Shown piece after piece: positions 41,609 to 49,327 of a stretch of DNA of 64,000 bases. Under the pieces are notes generated by a model. That model did no database searches and was not told where the DNA came from. It saw only the letters and a list, made by a program, of their open reading frames with translations. The stretch lies in NCBI GenBank assembly GCA_902781045.1, contig CACZHT010000040.1, positions 1 to 64,000 of the forward strand, read 5' to 3'. The translations under genes and the position numbers were made by a program. Within the stretch, counting starts at the first letter, position 1; every line of letters starts with the position of its first letter. The DNA is from an uncultured Bacteroidales bacterium (lineage in GTDB: Bacteria > Bacteroidota > Bacteroidia > Bacteroidales > Muribaculaceae).

Positions 41609-42882
41609 ACGACTTCTTTTTTACCAGTGACGTATTCGTAAATGATGGATTTCTTGTAGTCTTTTAGTTCCTCAATCTTCTGCTGCTTAATGGCTATCAG
41701 CGAGTCAATTTCAGCATTTGTTTTTTGTATGTGTTGGGTAATCTCTTTTTGTTCTTCTATAGGAGGTATAGGAATACTTAATCTACCGAAATCGCCATAT
41801 GCAACTTTTAAACGACATGTATTAACCCTTCCTTCTCCTCTTTCAATAGCATAAATACCTTTCCCTAAACTGTAATACACGCCTCTAATCGTTGGAATAT
41901 TTAGTAAGTACGAATAATATAATGCGTTTATCTGAAGTCTAAGTGGGTAAATGACGTAATAAACTGGACTAACGCATCCCAAATAATTAGAAAGGCCAAC
42001 AGCACCTACTATCATGTTCATACAATTAAGTACAATGTCATTGGGGTATGCTAATTGGTATTGGGTAAAATCATCCTTAAATCTATCCAAGTTCGTTGTC
42101 TTATCTGCATACAGAGTAACGCCTTTGTCTATAGACAATGATAACCTTTCCTCTGTTTTAACAGGATTATTCTTCTCTGAACGTCTGCCAAAACAATACT
42201 TTAATGGTTCAATTTCCCAGTGCTCAGGGATGTCGCCAATCCAGTCGATGCCACTGGGTTTTAGGGTGACATTGGGGTTGAGACCTTTGGTGACGGCCTC
42301 GGTGATGACGGATTGCTTGTAGGCTTTCAGTTCGTCTATCATCGCCTCTTGCAGAGCAACCAAACCATCTATCTCGCCACAGACCTTGTCCAAATAATCC
42401 GCTATCTTCTGCTGCTCGGGGAGAGGAGGCAACAAACAAACATAATCATCTAGATATTTAGAATTCATATGAGGAATTGTTGTGCCATTTACTTTACTTT
42501 TGAAAAAAGGTTCCCCATTTTTGAGGAGATAGAACAAAAACTGTTCGTTGAACCTTTTATCTGAACATGAATAAACGACAGCAGTGGAAGATAGCACTCC
42601 TTCACATCCATTTGCAACAATACCCGCATTTGCCCCATCCCATAGAATGAGAATATCATTTGGCGAACACATTGGAACATTTGTATCAACTGTATATGTC
42701 CTACATTGTTTGCCTAACATTTCCGATGCCCCAATAATTGGAACTCCCTGTTGTTCATCATTTGTGTTTGAAGGGAGTTTCCCTTTGGTAAAGCGACCAA
42801 AGTACTTATATCTTCCTAGCTTCCACTCCTTCGGGATGTCGCCAATCCACTCGATGCCGCTATGTTTCATCTCTCTGCTCAT
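41605..42882 (-). CDS. hsdS: Type I restriction enzyme specificity subunit (HsdS)
   Basis: 425 residues, with two target-recognition domains joined by conserved coiled coils. Each half starts with nearly the same motif: HSGIEWIGDIPKEWKLGRYK (residue about 7) and PSGIDWIGDIPEHWEIEPLK (about 211). Each ends with LPEQQKIADYLDKVCGEIDG or IEEQKEITQHIQKTNAEIDS plus the spacer helix. HsdS reads the bipartite DNA target for both methylation and restriction. The DNA for the recognition domains is clearly AT-rich while the conserved middle is GC-rich, a mosaic typical of domain swapping. Overlaps hsdM and the HEPN gene by four bases each. Confidence 0.95.
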   Translation of the reverse strand: MSREMKHSGIEWIGDIPKEWKLGRYKYFGRFTKGKLPSNTNDEQQGVPIIGASEMLGKQCRTYTVDTNVPMCSPNDILILWDGANAGIVANGCEGVLSSTAVVYSCSDKRFNEQFLFYLLKNGEPFFKSKVNGTTIPHMNSKYLDDYVCLLPPLPEQQKIADYLDKVCGEIDGLVALQEAMIDELKAYKQSVITEAVTKGLNPNVTLKPSGIDWIGDIPEHWEIEPLKYCFGRRSEKNNPVKTEERLSLSIDKGVTLYADKTTNLDRFKDDFTQYQLAYPNDIVLNCMNMIVGAVGLSNYLGCVSPVYYVIYPLRLQINALYYSYLLNIPTIRGVYYSLGKGIYAIERGEGRVNTCRLKVAYGDFGRLSIPIPPIEEQKEITQHIQKTNAEIDSLIAIKQQKIEELKDYKKSIIYEYVTGKKEVV

Positions 42883-44645
42883 CGTCCCATGATTTTTGCC
42901 ATCAGAGCGGTTTCTTGTTGCTCCAGTTCTTGCAGATGGGCAAAGATGTCCTCGCTCTTGCGGGGAGCGACATACTTGTAGAACTCGCGGGTGAAGGGTA
43001 TCTCATAGCCTATCTTACTGGCTTTCTCATCGACCCAACCATCGGGGGCGTAGGGCAACACGTTCTGCTGCATATAGGCCTCGATGTCTTCCTTGAACGG
43101 GATGTTCTCGGTATCCTTCAGACTCTTGTCGGGCTGGGGCTTGCCGCGCTTCAGGATGGGGCTCCCATTCTCGTCACGCAGGGGGCGCTCCACCACCACC
43201 TTGGTGTACTTGAAGTCCTCATTGTCCTTCACCTTGCTCTCCACCACCAGTTCGCCGTCACTGTACACGCCATCGGCAAACGCCATGTAAGCACGGCTCA
43301 CGAGGGCGATGCAACGGTCGGTGAACTCATTGCGCTTGTTACCGAGGCTCTTCCTACGCTTCTCGCAGCACTTGCTGGCATCAATCAACTGCACCTTGCC
43401 AGCACGCTCTGGCGCTTTGTCCTTGGTCACGACCCAGATGTAGGTAGCGATGCCCGTGTTGTAGAACATGTCGTTGGGTATCTGCACGATGGCCTCTAGC
43501 CAGTCGTTGTCGAGCAGATAGCCACGGATGTTGCTCTCGCCGCTGCCCGCATCGCCCTTGAACAGCGGACTGCCATTCTGGATGATGGCCATGCGGCCTG
43601 TGTCCTTGAGTTTGGCGATGCCGTTGAGCATGAACAACTGCTGGCTGTCACCAATGGCAGGCAGACCTGGAGCGAACCGCCCTAGGTCGCCACGCTTTTG
43701 CTCCTCCTCCACCGCCTTGCGCTCGTTCTTCCACTCAATGCCGAAGGGGGGATTGCTGATGATGTAGTCGAAGGTGTAGCCCTCAAATTTGTCATCCGAG
43801 AGCGTGTTGCCGTGACGCATGTTGTCGGCATCACCGCCCTTGATGAGCACGTTGGCTTTAGCTATGGCAAAGGTCTGCTCGTTCAGCTCCTGGCCGAACT
43901 CAGTTATCTGGGCATCGGGGTCAATCTCCAGCAGTTTCTCGCTCAGGCAGTCGAGCATCTGGCTGGTGCCCATCGCCATGTCGTAGACGGTGGCGGTCAC
44001 GCCCTCATCGGCAAGCCGCTCACGTTGTGGTGCTACCAGCAGTTCGGTCATCAGATAGATGATGTCGCGGGCAGTGAAGTGGGCTCCCGCCTGTTCGTCA
44101 TAGGACTCAGAGAACTTTCTGACCAACTCCTCGAAGATGTAGCCCATGTCGACGGCACTGATTTCGTCTGCTCCCATGTAGGCTTTCTTTGAGCAGAACT
44201 CTTGTATGACATTGTATAGGATGCCGTTGTGGTCGAGTTTGGTAATCTCCTTATCGAAGTCAAACTTCTCGATGATGTCAACCACATTCTCGCTGAAGTG
44301 GTTCAGATAGCTGCGGAAGTTATCGGCGATGTTCTCGGCATCGCTCAGCAGCCCCTCGAAGGTGAAGGGCGAGGTGTTATAGAAGTCATAACCCGAGGCA
44401 GTGGTAAGGAAGCCTTTCCTGACCACCAGCCCGCGCTCATCGCAGGTCTTGTTCATCTTCAGCACCGCCTCCTTGGTGGGAGCCAGCGTATCGCTAAAAC
44501 GCTTGATAACGCACATGGGCAAGATGACGTTGCCATACTCATGGGGCTTGTAGGTGCCCACCAGTTTGTCGGCAATCGCCCAGATGAGGTTCGCTTTCTC
44601 TTGTATGTTGACGGTTGTCCGTTTCTGTAATTCTTCGGTTGACAT
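42879..44645 (-). CDS. hsdM: Type I restriction-modification DNA methyltransferase (HsdM)
   Basis: 588 residues. The HsdM N-terminal helical domain (ANLIWAIADKLVGTYKPHEY, VILPMCVIKRFSDTLAPTKE) leads to an N6-adenine methyltransferase with catalytic NPPF in YIISNPPFGIEW (about 295) and a variant SAM-binding motif I, VYDMAMGTSQMLDCL (about 220-232), where most relatives have DPxxGTGG. FGQELNEQTFAIAKANVLIKGG follows as in the family. It methylates adenine in the host target sites. ATG 44645 is chosen because MSTEELQKRT fits the family and a promoter TATCTTTG lies 33 bases upstream. First gene of hsdM-hsdS-HEPN-hsdR. Confidence 0.95.
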   Translation of the reverse strand: MSTEELQKRTTVNIQEKANLIWAIADKLVGTYKPHEYGNVILPMCVIKRFSDTLAPTKEAVLKMNKTCDERGLVVRKGFLTTASGYDFYNTSPFTFEGLLSDAENIADNFRSYLNHFSENVVDIIEKFDFDKEITKLDHNGILYNVIQEFCSKKAYMGADEISAVDMGYIFEELVRKFSESYDEQAGAHFTARDIIYLMTELLVAPQRERLADEGVTATVYDMAMGTSQMLDCLSEKLLEIDPDAQITEFGQELNEQTFAIAKANVLIKGGDADNMRHGNTLSDDKFEGYTFDYIISNPPFGIEWKNERKAVEEEQKRGDLGRFAPGLPAIGDSQQLFMLNGIAKLKDTGRMAIIQNGSPLFKGDAGSGESNIRGYLLDNDWLEAIVQIPNDMFYNTGIATYIWVVTKDKAPERAGKVQLIDASKCCEKRRKSLGNKRNEFTDRCIALVSRAYMAFADGVYSDGELVVESKVKDNEDFKYTKVVVERPLRDENGSPILKRGKPQPDKSLKDTENIPFKEDIEAYMQQNVLPYAPDGWVDEKASKIGYEIPFTREFYKYVAPRKSEDIFAHLQELEQQETALMAKIMGR

Positions 44646-44677
44646 GTGTCTCTTTGTTACTGTTGATAAGGTGACGG

Positions 44678-44685
44678 CAAAGATA
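44678..44685 (-). promoter_or_regulatory. Promoter -7 element of the hsdM-hsdS-HEPN-hsdR operon (TATCTTTG)
   Basis: TATCTTTG on the minus strand, 33 bases before ATG 44645. The only promoter-like site seen for the four genes. Confidence 0.7.
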
Positions 44686-44705
44686 GTAAAAATATTAGAA
44701 AGAAG

Positions 44706-44738
44706 CAAGCGAGGAAGCCCAAAAGCCCTCCTCGCTTG
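44706..44738 (-). terminator. Hairpin upstream of the hsdM promoter
   Basis: CAAGCGAGGA pairs with TCCTCGCTTG (plus orientation) with a 13-base loop; on the minus strand it is followed by CTTCTTTCT. Its position fits termination of a gene that once lay upstream. Confidence 0.5.
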
Positions 44739-44762
44739 TAATCTCGTCAAGTTCTCGTTACC

Positions 44763-44935
44763 TTATCTCCTATGCTTCCGCGCAATCTTGAGTTCTCGGT
44801 CATATTGCCTTTTCAACGCATTAAGCCCTCGAGTGGTTGCCTTCTGAGAATCGCATAAACGAAACTCGCTCGTACCTCCTTGCCTCAGACGGTTGACATT
44901 GAAAAAAATGCGCTCGCAACAACAGATGAATCATT
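44763..44935 (-). pseudogene. Possible 3' remnant of a protein gene upstream of hsdM
   Basis: A frame without a start codon runs for about 55 codons (RIFFNVNRLRQGGTSEFRLC ... ALKRQYDRELKIARKHRR) to a TAA at 44763-44765, and a terminator-like hairpin follows. It could be the tail of a gene truncated when the restriction island arrived, or chance coding-like sequence. The protein is not recognised. Confidence 0.3.
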
Positions 44936-45129
44936 GATTGGGAACTTCAAACAAATAATCGCTGAACAGATACCATATTTTTGCTCTTTGTAAAAGGAAG
45001 TTAAATATTGTTTAGAGCTATGCGAGGGGGCAACAGGTATATACTTCCCAAAATTTTTTCCAAAAAATCTCGGACAAATGAAATAACACTGACTAAATAT
45101 CGTTTAAAAATTGAAAAGTTTCATAAGTG
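44936..45129. other. Gene-free AT-rich gap left of the AlaX-like gene
   Basis: AT-rich sequence with no open frame, tRNA or clear promoter match. It probably marks the right edge of the acquired restriction region. Confidence 0.4.
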
Positions 45130-45171
45130 GGTCTTGGTTGTCGTTTACGGCGACAATTGGGACCTGTTTTT
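45130..45171 (+). promoter_or_regulatory. Terminator-like leader hairpin before the AlaX-like gene
   Basis: GGTCTTGGTTGTCG pairs with CGACAATTGGGACC over 14 bp, four of them G-U pairs that exist only in the plus-strand transcript, with loop TTTACGG. TGTTTTTCT follows, and the ATG is 30 bases beyond. It could be an attenuator or the terminator of an upstream transcript. Confidence 0.5.
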
Positions 45172-45193
45172 CTAGCGTCTAAAGAAATCTCCT

Positions 45194-45649
45194 ATGGAAT
45201 CGGTATTGAACCAGCACAACAAGCAGGAATACCCGCCCATGCACACGGCGGAGCATATCCTGAACGCAACGATGGTGCGGATGGTGGGGTGCGGACGGCA
45301 CGTCAGCGCCCACGTCGAGCGCACCAAGTCGAAGTTGGACTATGTCCTGGACCGCGCGCTGACAGATGCCGAGGTGCGTGCCATCGAGGCCGCCGTCAAC
45401 GAGGTGATTGCCGCCGACCTGCCGGTCACGGTGGAGTATGCCCGTCAGGCCGACGTGGCCCACCGCTTCAACCTTGAGCGTCTGCCCGAGGGGGCGAGCG
45501 AGACGGTGCGCATCGTGCGGGTGGGCGACTATGACGAGTGTCTGTGCGCTGGTGCCCACGTTGAGCACACGTCGCAGATTGGCCAGTTCCGCATCACGTC
45601 GACGCGGTGGCAGGACGGCCGGCAGCGCATCGTCTTCCGCCTCTCGTAG
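45194..45649 (+). CDS. AlaX-like stand-alone tRNA editing domain (threonyl/alanyl tRNA synthetase SAD)
   Basis: 151 residues, a single second-additional domain as found in alanyl- and threonyl-tRNA synthetases. The zinc site is visible: HxxxH at His17/His21 (MHTAEHILN) and CxxxH at Cys118/His122 (CLCAGAHVEHT). Such free proteins hydrolyse mischarged tRNA, for example Ser-tRNA(Ala). There is no N-terminal OB-like part, so it is the short type. ATG 45194 directly follows the leader hairpin. A perfect 18-bp hairpin follows the gene. The exact tRNA substrate is unknown. Confidence 0.88.
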   Translation: MESVLNQHNKQEYPPMHTAEHILNATMVRMVGCGRHVSAHVERTKSKLDYVLDRALTDAEVRAIEAAVNEVIAADLPVTVEYARQADVAHRFNLERLPEGASETVRIVRVGDYDECLCAGAHVEHTSQIGQFRITSTRWQDGRQRIVFRLS

Positions 45650-45675
45650 CCCCTCGCTGTGGGGCGGTCACAAGC

Positions 45676-45722
45676 CATTGCTGGCGGAATGTGGCAAAAA
45701 ATCGCACATTCCGCCAGCAATG
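45676..45722. terminator. Perfect hairpin between convergent AlaX-like and MscS genes
   Basis: CATTGCTGGCGGAATGTG pairs fully with CACATTCCGCCAGCAATG (18 bp) around an 11-base A-rich loop. T content after it is modest. Confidence 0.65.
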
Positions 45723-45757
45723 AGTGTTTGTCCGTATGCCCTTGCCCCAGGGGCAGG

Positions 45758-48103
45758 TTACGACTGGCGGATGTGGACATCGGTCTGGGGGAAGGGAATC
45801 TCGATGCCGCCCTGGTTGAGCGCGTCGTAGATGTGCTCCTTGATGCGGGCCAGGTCGACCAGACGCGTCTTGACCGGTGTCCAGAGCGCCACCTTGAGGT
45901 CGACGCTGCTCTCGCCGAAGTTGTCGAACAGCACCTGGATGCCTTTCTTCTTGTCATAGCAGTCGAGGCTACTCAGGCGGTCGATGATGAGCTGGCGCAC
46001 GTGGTCGACGTGAGAGCCGTAGGCCACGCCCACGCTGAGCTGCGCTAGCTCGTAGCCGTGGTTCTGCGTCAGGTTCTTGAAGTTCTTGCTGAAGAGCTGG
46101 CTGTTGAGAAACGCGATGACCGACCCATCGAGCGTCTCGACCATCGTGCTCTGATAGTTGATGTTGGTGACGCGACCACGCACCCCATCACACTCAATCA
46201 GGTCGCCTATCTTGACGCGCCCGCTCATGAGCGACAGGCCATAGAAGAGGTTCTCAAGGGTGTCTTTCATAGCAAAACCGATACCGGTCGAGAGACCTGT
46301 CAAAATCAGCGTGATGCCGGCGCGGTTGACCTCCAGCGTGACCATGCAGATGTAGATGAACAGTCCCCAGCCCAGGTACTTCATGAGATTCATGCTCAGC
46401 GACACCACCTTGTTGCGCGTGCCGCTGCGGCGCTCCTTCCACAGCACGTATGCGTTGATGACAATGTAGATGAGGTAGTTGAACACAAATCCCAATGCCA
46501 CCAGGGCGATGACCCTGCCCAGGGTGATGACTATCACATCGGGGATGTCAATCAGGCGGAAGGTGAGCATGCGCTTGCACCACTCGGTGAGGTCAAACAC
46601 GCGGGCGGCCCAGTAGATGGACCAGGCCACGCTGAACGTGGCGGCTATGGGGATAATCATCTTGTAGACCGCGTCGTAGAACCACGTCTGGCGTATGTTT
46701 GCGTCCTTGTTGATGTGCTTGGACTCATATCGGTGCAGAAGGTCATAGGTGACGGTGATGGTTTGTATCATGGTCAGCTGAACTATCCACCAGATGAGTA
46801 CCTGGACACTCATCAGGGTGTATCCGCTCCAGGCCATGCACAGCGAGATGACCATGGCCAGCAGTGAGCAGCGGGTGTAGAACATGTCGGTGCGAGGCAT
46901 GCGGTGGTTGTGCCGGCGGATGACCCACCACTGCCACAGTGTGCACACCAGCAGGATGATGGGGAAGGTGAGATTGACCATGGTGTTGGGCATGAAGGTG
47001 ATGCGGTAGATAAACACCACCAGACCCACAACGGTGATGGGGATGTAGAGACGTAGCCCACTCATGACCGTGTCGCCGTCAAGCCTGATGAGCAGCGAGA
47101 GCATGATGACCACCAGCAGCCAGGCATACTCGCTGAGCAGCCTGGTGGCCATAATCATGAAATTGTGGTTCTGCAGGGTGAACGAGAAGACCAGTGTGAT
47201 GATGGCAAACAGCGCGGCACTGACGGCGATGATGATGCCCTTGCGTTTCTTCCTGAACGTGTCGCTGATCCAGCGCTTGGGGATGAGATAGCGGATGACA
47301 ACGGTGCTGACCGTGCCTGTGACGATGACATAGAAGATGATGAACAAGAACAAGAACAGCACCAGGTTGCCGCGCCAGTCGCTGCGTGTCTCGCCTGTGG
47401 GACGGTACTTGTCGGTCAGGTCGAAGCTGGCCTGACGCCAGTAGCGCGGCATGCCATGCATGATGGTGAAGTAAGCGTCGCCGCCGTTGACAAAGATGTT
47501 GCGCTGGATGTCCTCGTAGGCCTTGAGAGCAAACTCGTTGAGGACTTTTGCCTTGGTGAGAATCTCGTTGCTTCGCTCCTGTGTCTTCTCAATCTGCACC
47601 TGCTGCACGGCCATGTCGTGAGCGATGACATCGGCCAGACGGATGCAGCTGTCGCGGTCGGCCCTCATCTGGGGGGTGGTGAGCAGAAAGTCGGGGATGC
47701 TCTCAAGTGAACGCACCAGGTGGACATACTGCTTGACTTGGTCGTTATATTGCTTGGCAAAGACCTCAAAGGGGAGCATCCGGCTCGACATGTGGTCGTA
47801 GAGCTGGGTGGCCTCGTTGCAGGCGTAGGCCAAGTCGAAGACATAGTTGGACTTCTGCGAGTAGAGCATCAGCTCAATCTGCTGGCTGCGGTCCATGACC
47901 TGCAGCATCATCTGGTCGAAGCGGCGGTTCATCTCGGCAAACCGCTGCATGCGCTGCAGCTGCTCGTGATGTGTGTTGGCCAGCTCGGTGCGCAGCACGC
48001 TCAGGGTCTGCCCCATGTTGCGCTCCTTGAGCACAGCCCCGGCGGGTAGGGCCGCCATCATCACCATGACCCACATGATCAGTTGCTTGATTTTCATTGT
48101 CAT
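45758..48103 (-). CDS. Large MscS-family mechanosensitive ion channel
   Basis: 781 residues: a signal-like start, a periplasmic coiled-coil part (about 30-250), about eleven membrane helices (260-640), and a C-terminal MscS core. The pore helix and beta domain are seen in ITLILTGLSTGIGFAMKDTL, NLFYGLSLMSGRVKIGDLIE and GVRGRVTNINYQSTMVETLD, then VAYGSHVDHVRQLI ... VALWTPVKTRLVDLARIKEH. These channels open under membrane tension to release solutes in osmotic down-shock; long versions with periplasmic extensions are common in Bacteroidetes. ATG 48103 or 48097 are both possible. Single gene. Confidence 0.93.
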   Translation of the reverse strand: MTMKIKQLIMWVMVMMAALPAGAVLKERNMGQTLSVLRTELANTHHEQLQRMQRFAEMNRRFDQMMLQVMDRSQQIELMLYSQKSNYVFDLAYACNEATQLYDHMSSRMLPFEVFAKQYNDQVKQYVHLVRSLESIPDFLLTTPQMRADRDSCIRLADVIAHDMAVQQVQIEKTQERSNEILTKAKVLNEFALKAYEDIQRNIFVNGGDAYFTIMHGMPRYWRQASFDLTDKYRPTGETRSDWRGNLVLFLFLFIIFYVIVTGTVSTVVIRYLIPKRWISDTFRKKRKGIIIAVSAALFAIITLVFSFTLQNHNFMIMATRLLSEYAWLLVVIMLSLLIRLDGDTVMSGLRLYIPITVVGLVVFIYRITFMPNTMVNLTFPIILLVCTLWQWWVIRRHNHRMPRTDMFYTRCSLLAMVISLCMAWSGYTLMSVQVLIWWIVQLTMIQTITVTYDLLHRYESKHINKDANIRQTWFYDAVYKMIIPIAATFSVAWSIYWAARVFDLTEWCKRMLTFRLIDIPDVIVITLGRVIALVALGFVFNYLIYIVINAYVLWKERRSGTRNKVVSLSMNLMKYLGWGLFIYICMVTLEVNRAGITLILTGLSTGIGFAMKDTLENLFYGLSLMSGRVKIGDLIECDGVRGRVTNINYQSTMVETLDGSVIAFLNSQLFSKNFKNLTQNHGYELAQLSVGVAYGSHVDHVRQLIIDRLSSLDCYDKKKGIQVLFDNFGESSVDLKVALWTPVKTRLVDLARIKEHIYDALNQGGIEIPFPQTDVHIRQS

Positions 48104-48235
48104 TGAGTAGTAATTTTTGTTTCGGATTTGCAGGGATGTTTATTATTCAGTTTTGTTTTTAGTAATAGAGAAGTAGGGTAGTGGGACCGATACATGATGG
48201 CGGCTGCACTAGTTCCCGCCACAATCATGTAACGG

Positions 48236-48277
48236 CTTTACTACTTTACTACTTTACAAGTTTACTACTTTACTACC
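48236..48277. repeat. TTTACTACTTTACTAC simple repeat
   Basis: CTTTACTACTTTACTACTTT and near copies lie between two minus-strand genes. No gene or other signal is seen in this 190-bp gap. Confidence 0.7.
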
Positions 48278-48294
48278 AAAAAACGTCCAACGTG

Positions 48295-48948
48295 TCATTT
48301 CACCAGCAGGAACACAAGCAGTGCGATGAGCACAAGCCAGATGAGGCAACTGCCGCAGTTGACGTTCACCATCTTGCCCCCCTGTGGCTGGTCGCCCTGT
48401 TGCGGCTCACGGGCATTGGGGTCAAAGCGACTGTTGTAGTTCAGGGGGCTGGGCAGACCCTCGTGATGGTCAATGAGTATCTGCCGAGGCGCGCCACCGC
48501 GATAGGGGCCGATGCAACCGGCTCGCTCCAGCTGAGCAATGATGTCTTGAGCACGCTCGATAGGGATGTTGAAGTAGTCGCGGAGCATCATCGGGGTGAT
48601 GGCACTGCACTGCGACAAGTAGCGCACCGCCTCGTCGTAGAGCGGGTCACGCCCGTCTCCGCCCAGCTGCGAGGGCAAGGGAGGTGGTGCCTGAACAGGC
48701 TGTGCCACAGCCTCGGGCTGTGAACGCTGGGGCTGACGCAAACTGGGCTGTGATGGCTGCTCTGGCGAAGGCTCAGGGTCGCGCCGCAACTCGAGCGAGC
48801 CATCGTCAAGAGGCACATAGGCGTAGTCACCCACTATCTCGAGTTGTGTCAGGCACTGTGGACACACGGTTTTGTACTGGCTGGCAATCAGTGCCTCGGC
48901 ACTCAGGTCAAGGCTCTTGCCACACTTGGGACAGGTATATTTCATCAA
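48295..48948 (-). CDS. Zinc-ribbon, FtsK-gamma-like winged helix and C-terminal membrane anchor protein
   Basis: 217 residues with an unusual order. Residues 6-32 form a four-Cys zinc ribbon (Cys6, Cys9, Cys29, Cys32). A Pro/Gln-rich linker (55-98) follows, then residues 101-160 resemble the gamma domain of FtsK, the winged helix that reads KOPS DNA (DPLYDEAVRYLSQCSAITPM, LRDYFNIPIERAQDIIAQLE, RAGCIGPYRGGAPRQILI). The last 17 residues are a membrane helix. No FtsK motor is attached. It may be a membrane-tethered DNA-binding or regulatory protein; the function is not known. Own promoter TACCTTTG. Confidence 0.78.
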   Translation of the reverse strand: MMKYTCPKCGKSLDLSAEALIASQYKTVCPQCLTQLEIVGDYAYVPLDDGSLELRRDPEPSPEQPSQPSLRQPQRSQPEAVAQPVQAPPPLPSQLGGDGRDPLYDEAVRYLSQCSAITPMMLRDYFNIPIERAQDIIAQLERAGCIGPYRGGAPRQILIDHHEGLPSPLNYNSRFDPNAREPQQGDQPQGGKMVNVNCGSCLIWLVLIALLVFLLVK

Positions 48949-48974
48949 TCAATCTTACGGTAGTTCAGAATGGG

Positions 48975-48982
48975 CAAAGGTA
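48975..48982 (-). promoter_or_regulatory. Promoter -7 element of the FtsK-gamma-like gene (TACCTTTG)
   Basis: TACCTTTG on the minus strand, 27 bases before ATG 48948. Confidence 0.65.
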
Positions 48983-49045
48983 GTAATATTTTCAATAATT
49001 TCGGGCAAATTTGATGAAAAATTTGGTGTTCTCCCACTTTTGACC

Positions 49046-49053
49046 TACCTTTG
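49046..49053 (+). promoter_or_regulatory. Promoter-like TACCTTTG directly left of MITE copy 2
   Basis: TACCTTTG ends six bases before the MITE, so transcripts for the serine hydrolase at 49328 would run through the whole element. Confidence 0.5.
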
Positions 49054-49059
49054 CACAAA

Positions 49060-49229
49060 GAGGTCGCTGAAAAAGTACAGGCAAATAATTGATTTGCTTA
49101 ACGATGGATATATTCAAACCTAGATTTGAATAAATTAACTGCAGATTTTGTGATATTTCAAACTATATTCAAGAAATATTCGCGTTTCATTCGCGTAATT
49201 CGCGGTTTATTACTTTTTTCAGCAGCCTC
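49060..49229. mobile_element. MITE copy 2 (170 bp, 6-bp target duplication CACAAA)
   Basis: Left end GAGGTCGCTGAAAAAGTA and right end inverted GAGGCTGCTGAAAAAAGTA. The hexamer CACAAA is repeated at 49054-49059 and 49230-49235. The inside matches copy 1 almost throughout (AGTACAGGCAAATAATTGAT, CGCGTAATTCGCGGTTTATT), with scattered substitutions. Confidence 0.93.
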
Positions 49230-49327
49230 CACAAATGGGGAGTGGGCATCGGACATCGAGCAATCGGCCTACTGCCACAACCCGCAACCCATCACTAGCA
49301 ACCCGCAACCCATCACCACCAACACCT

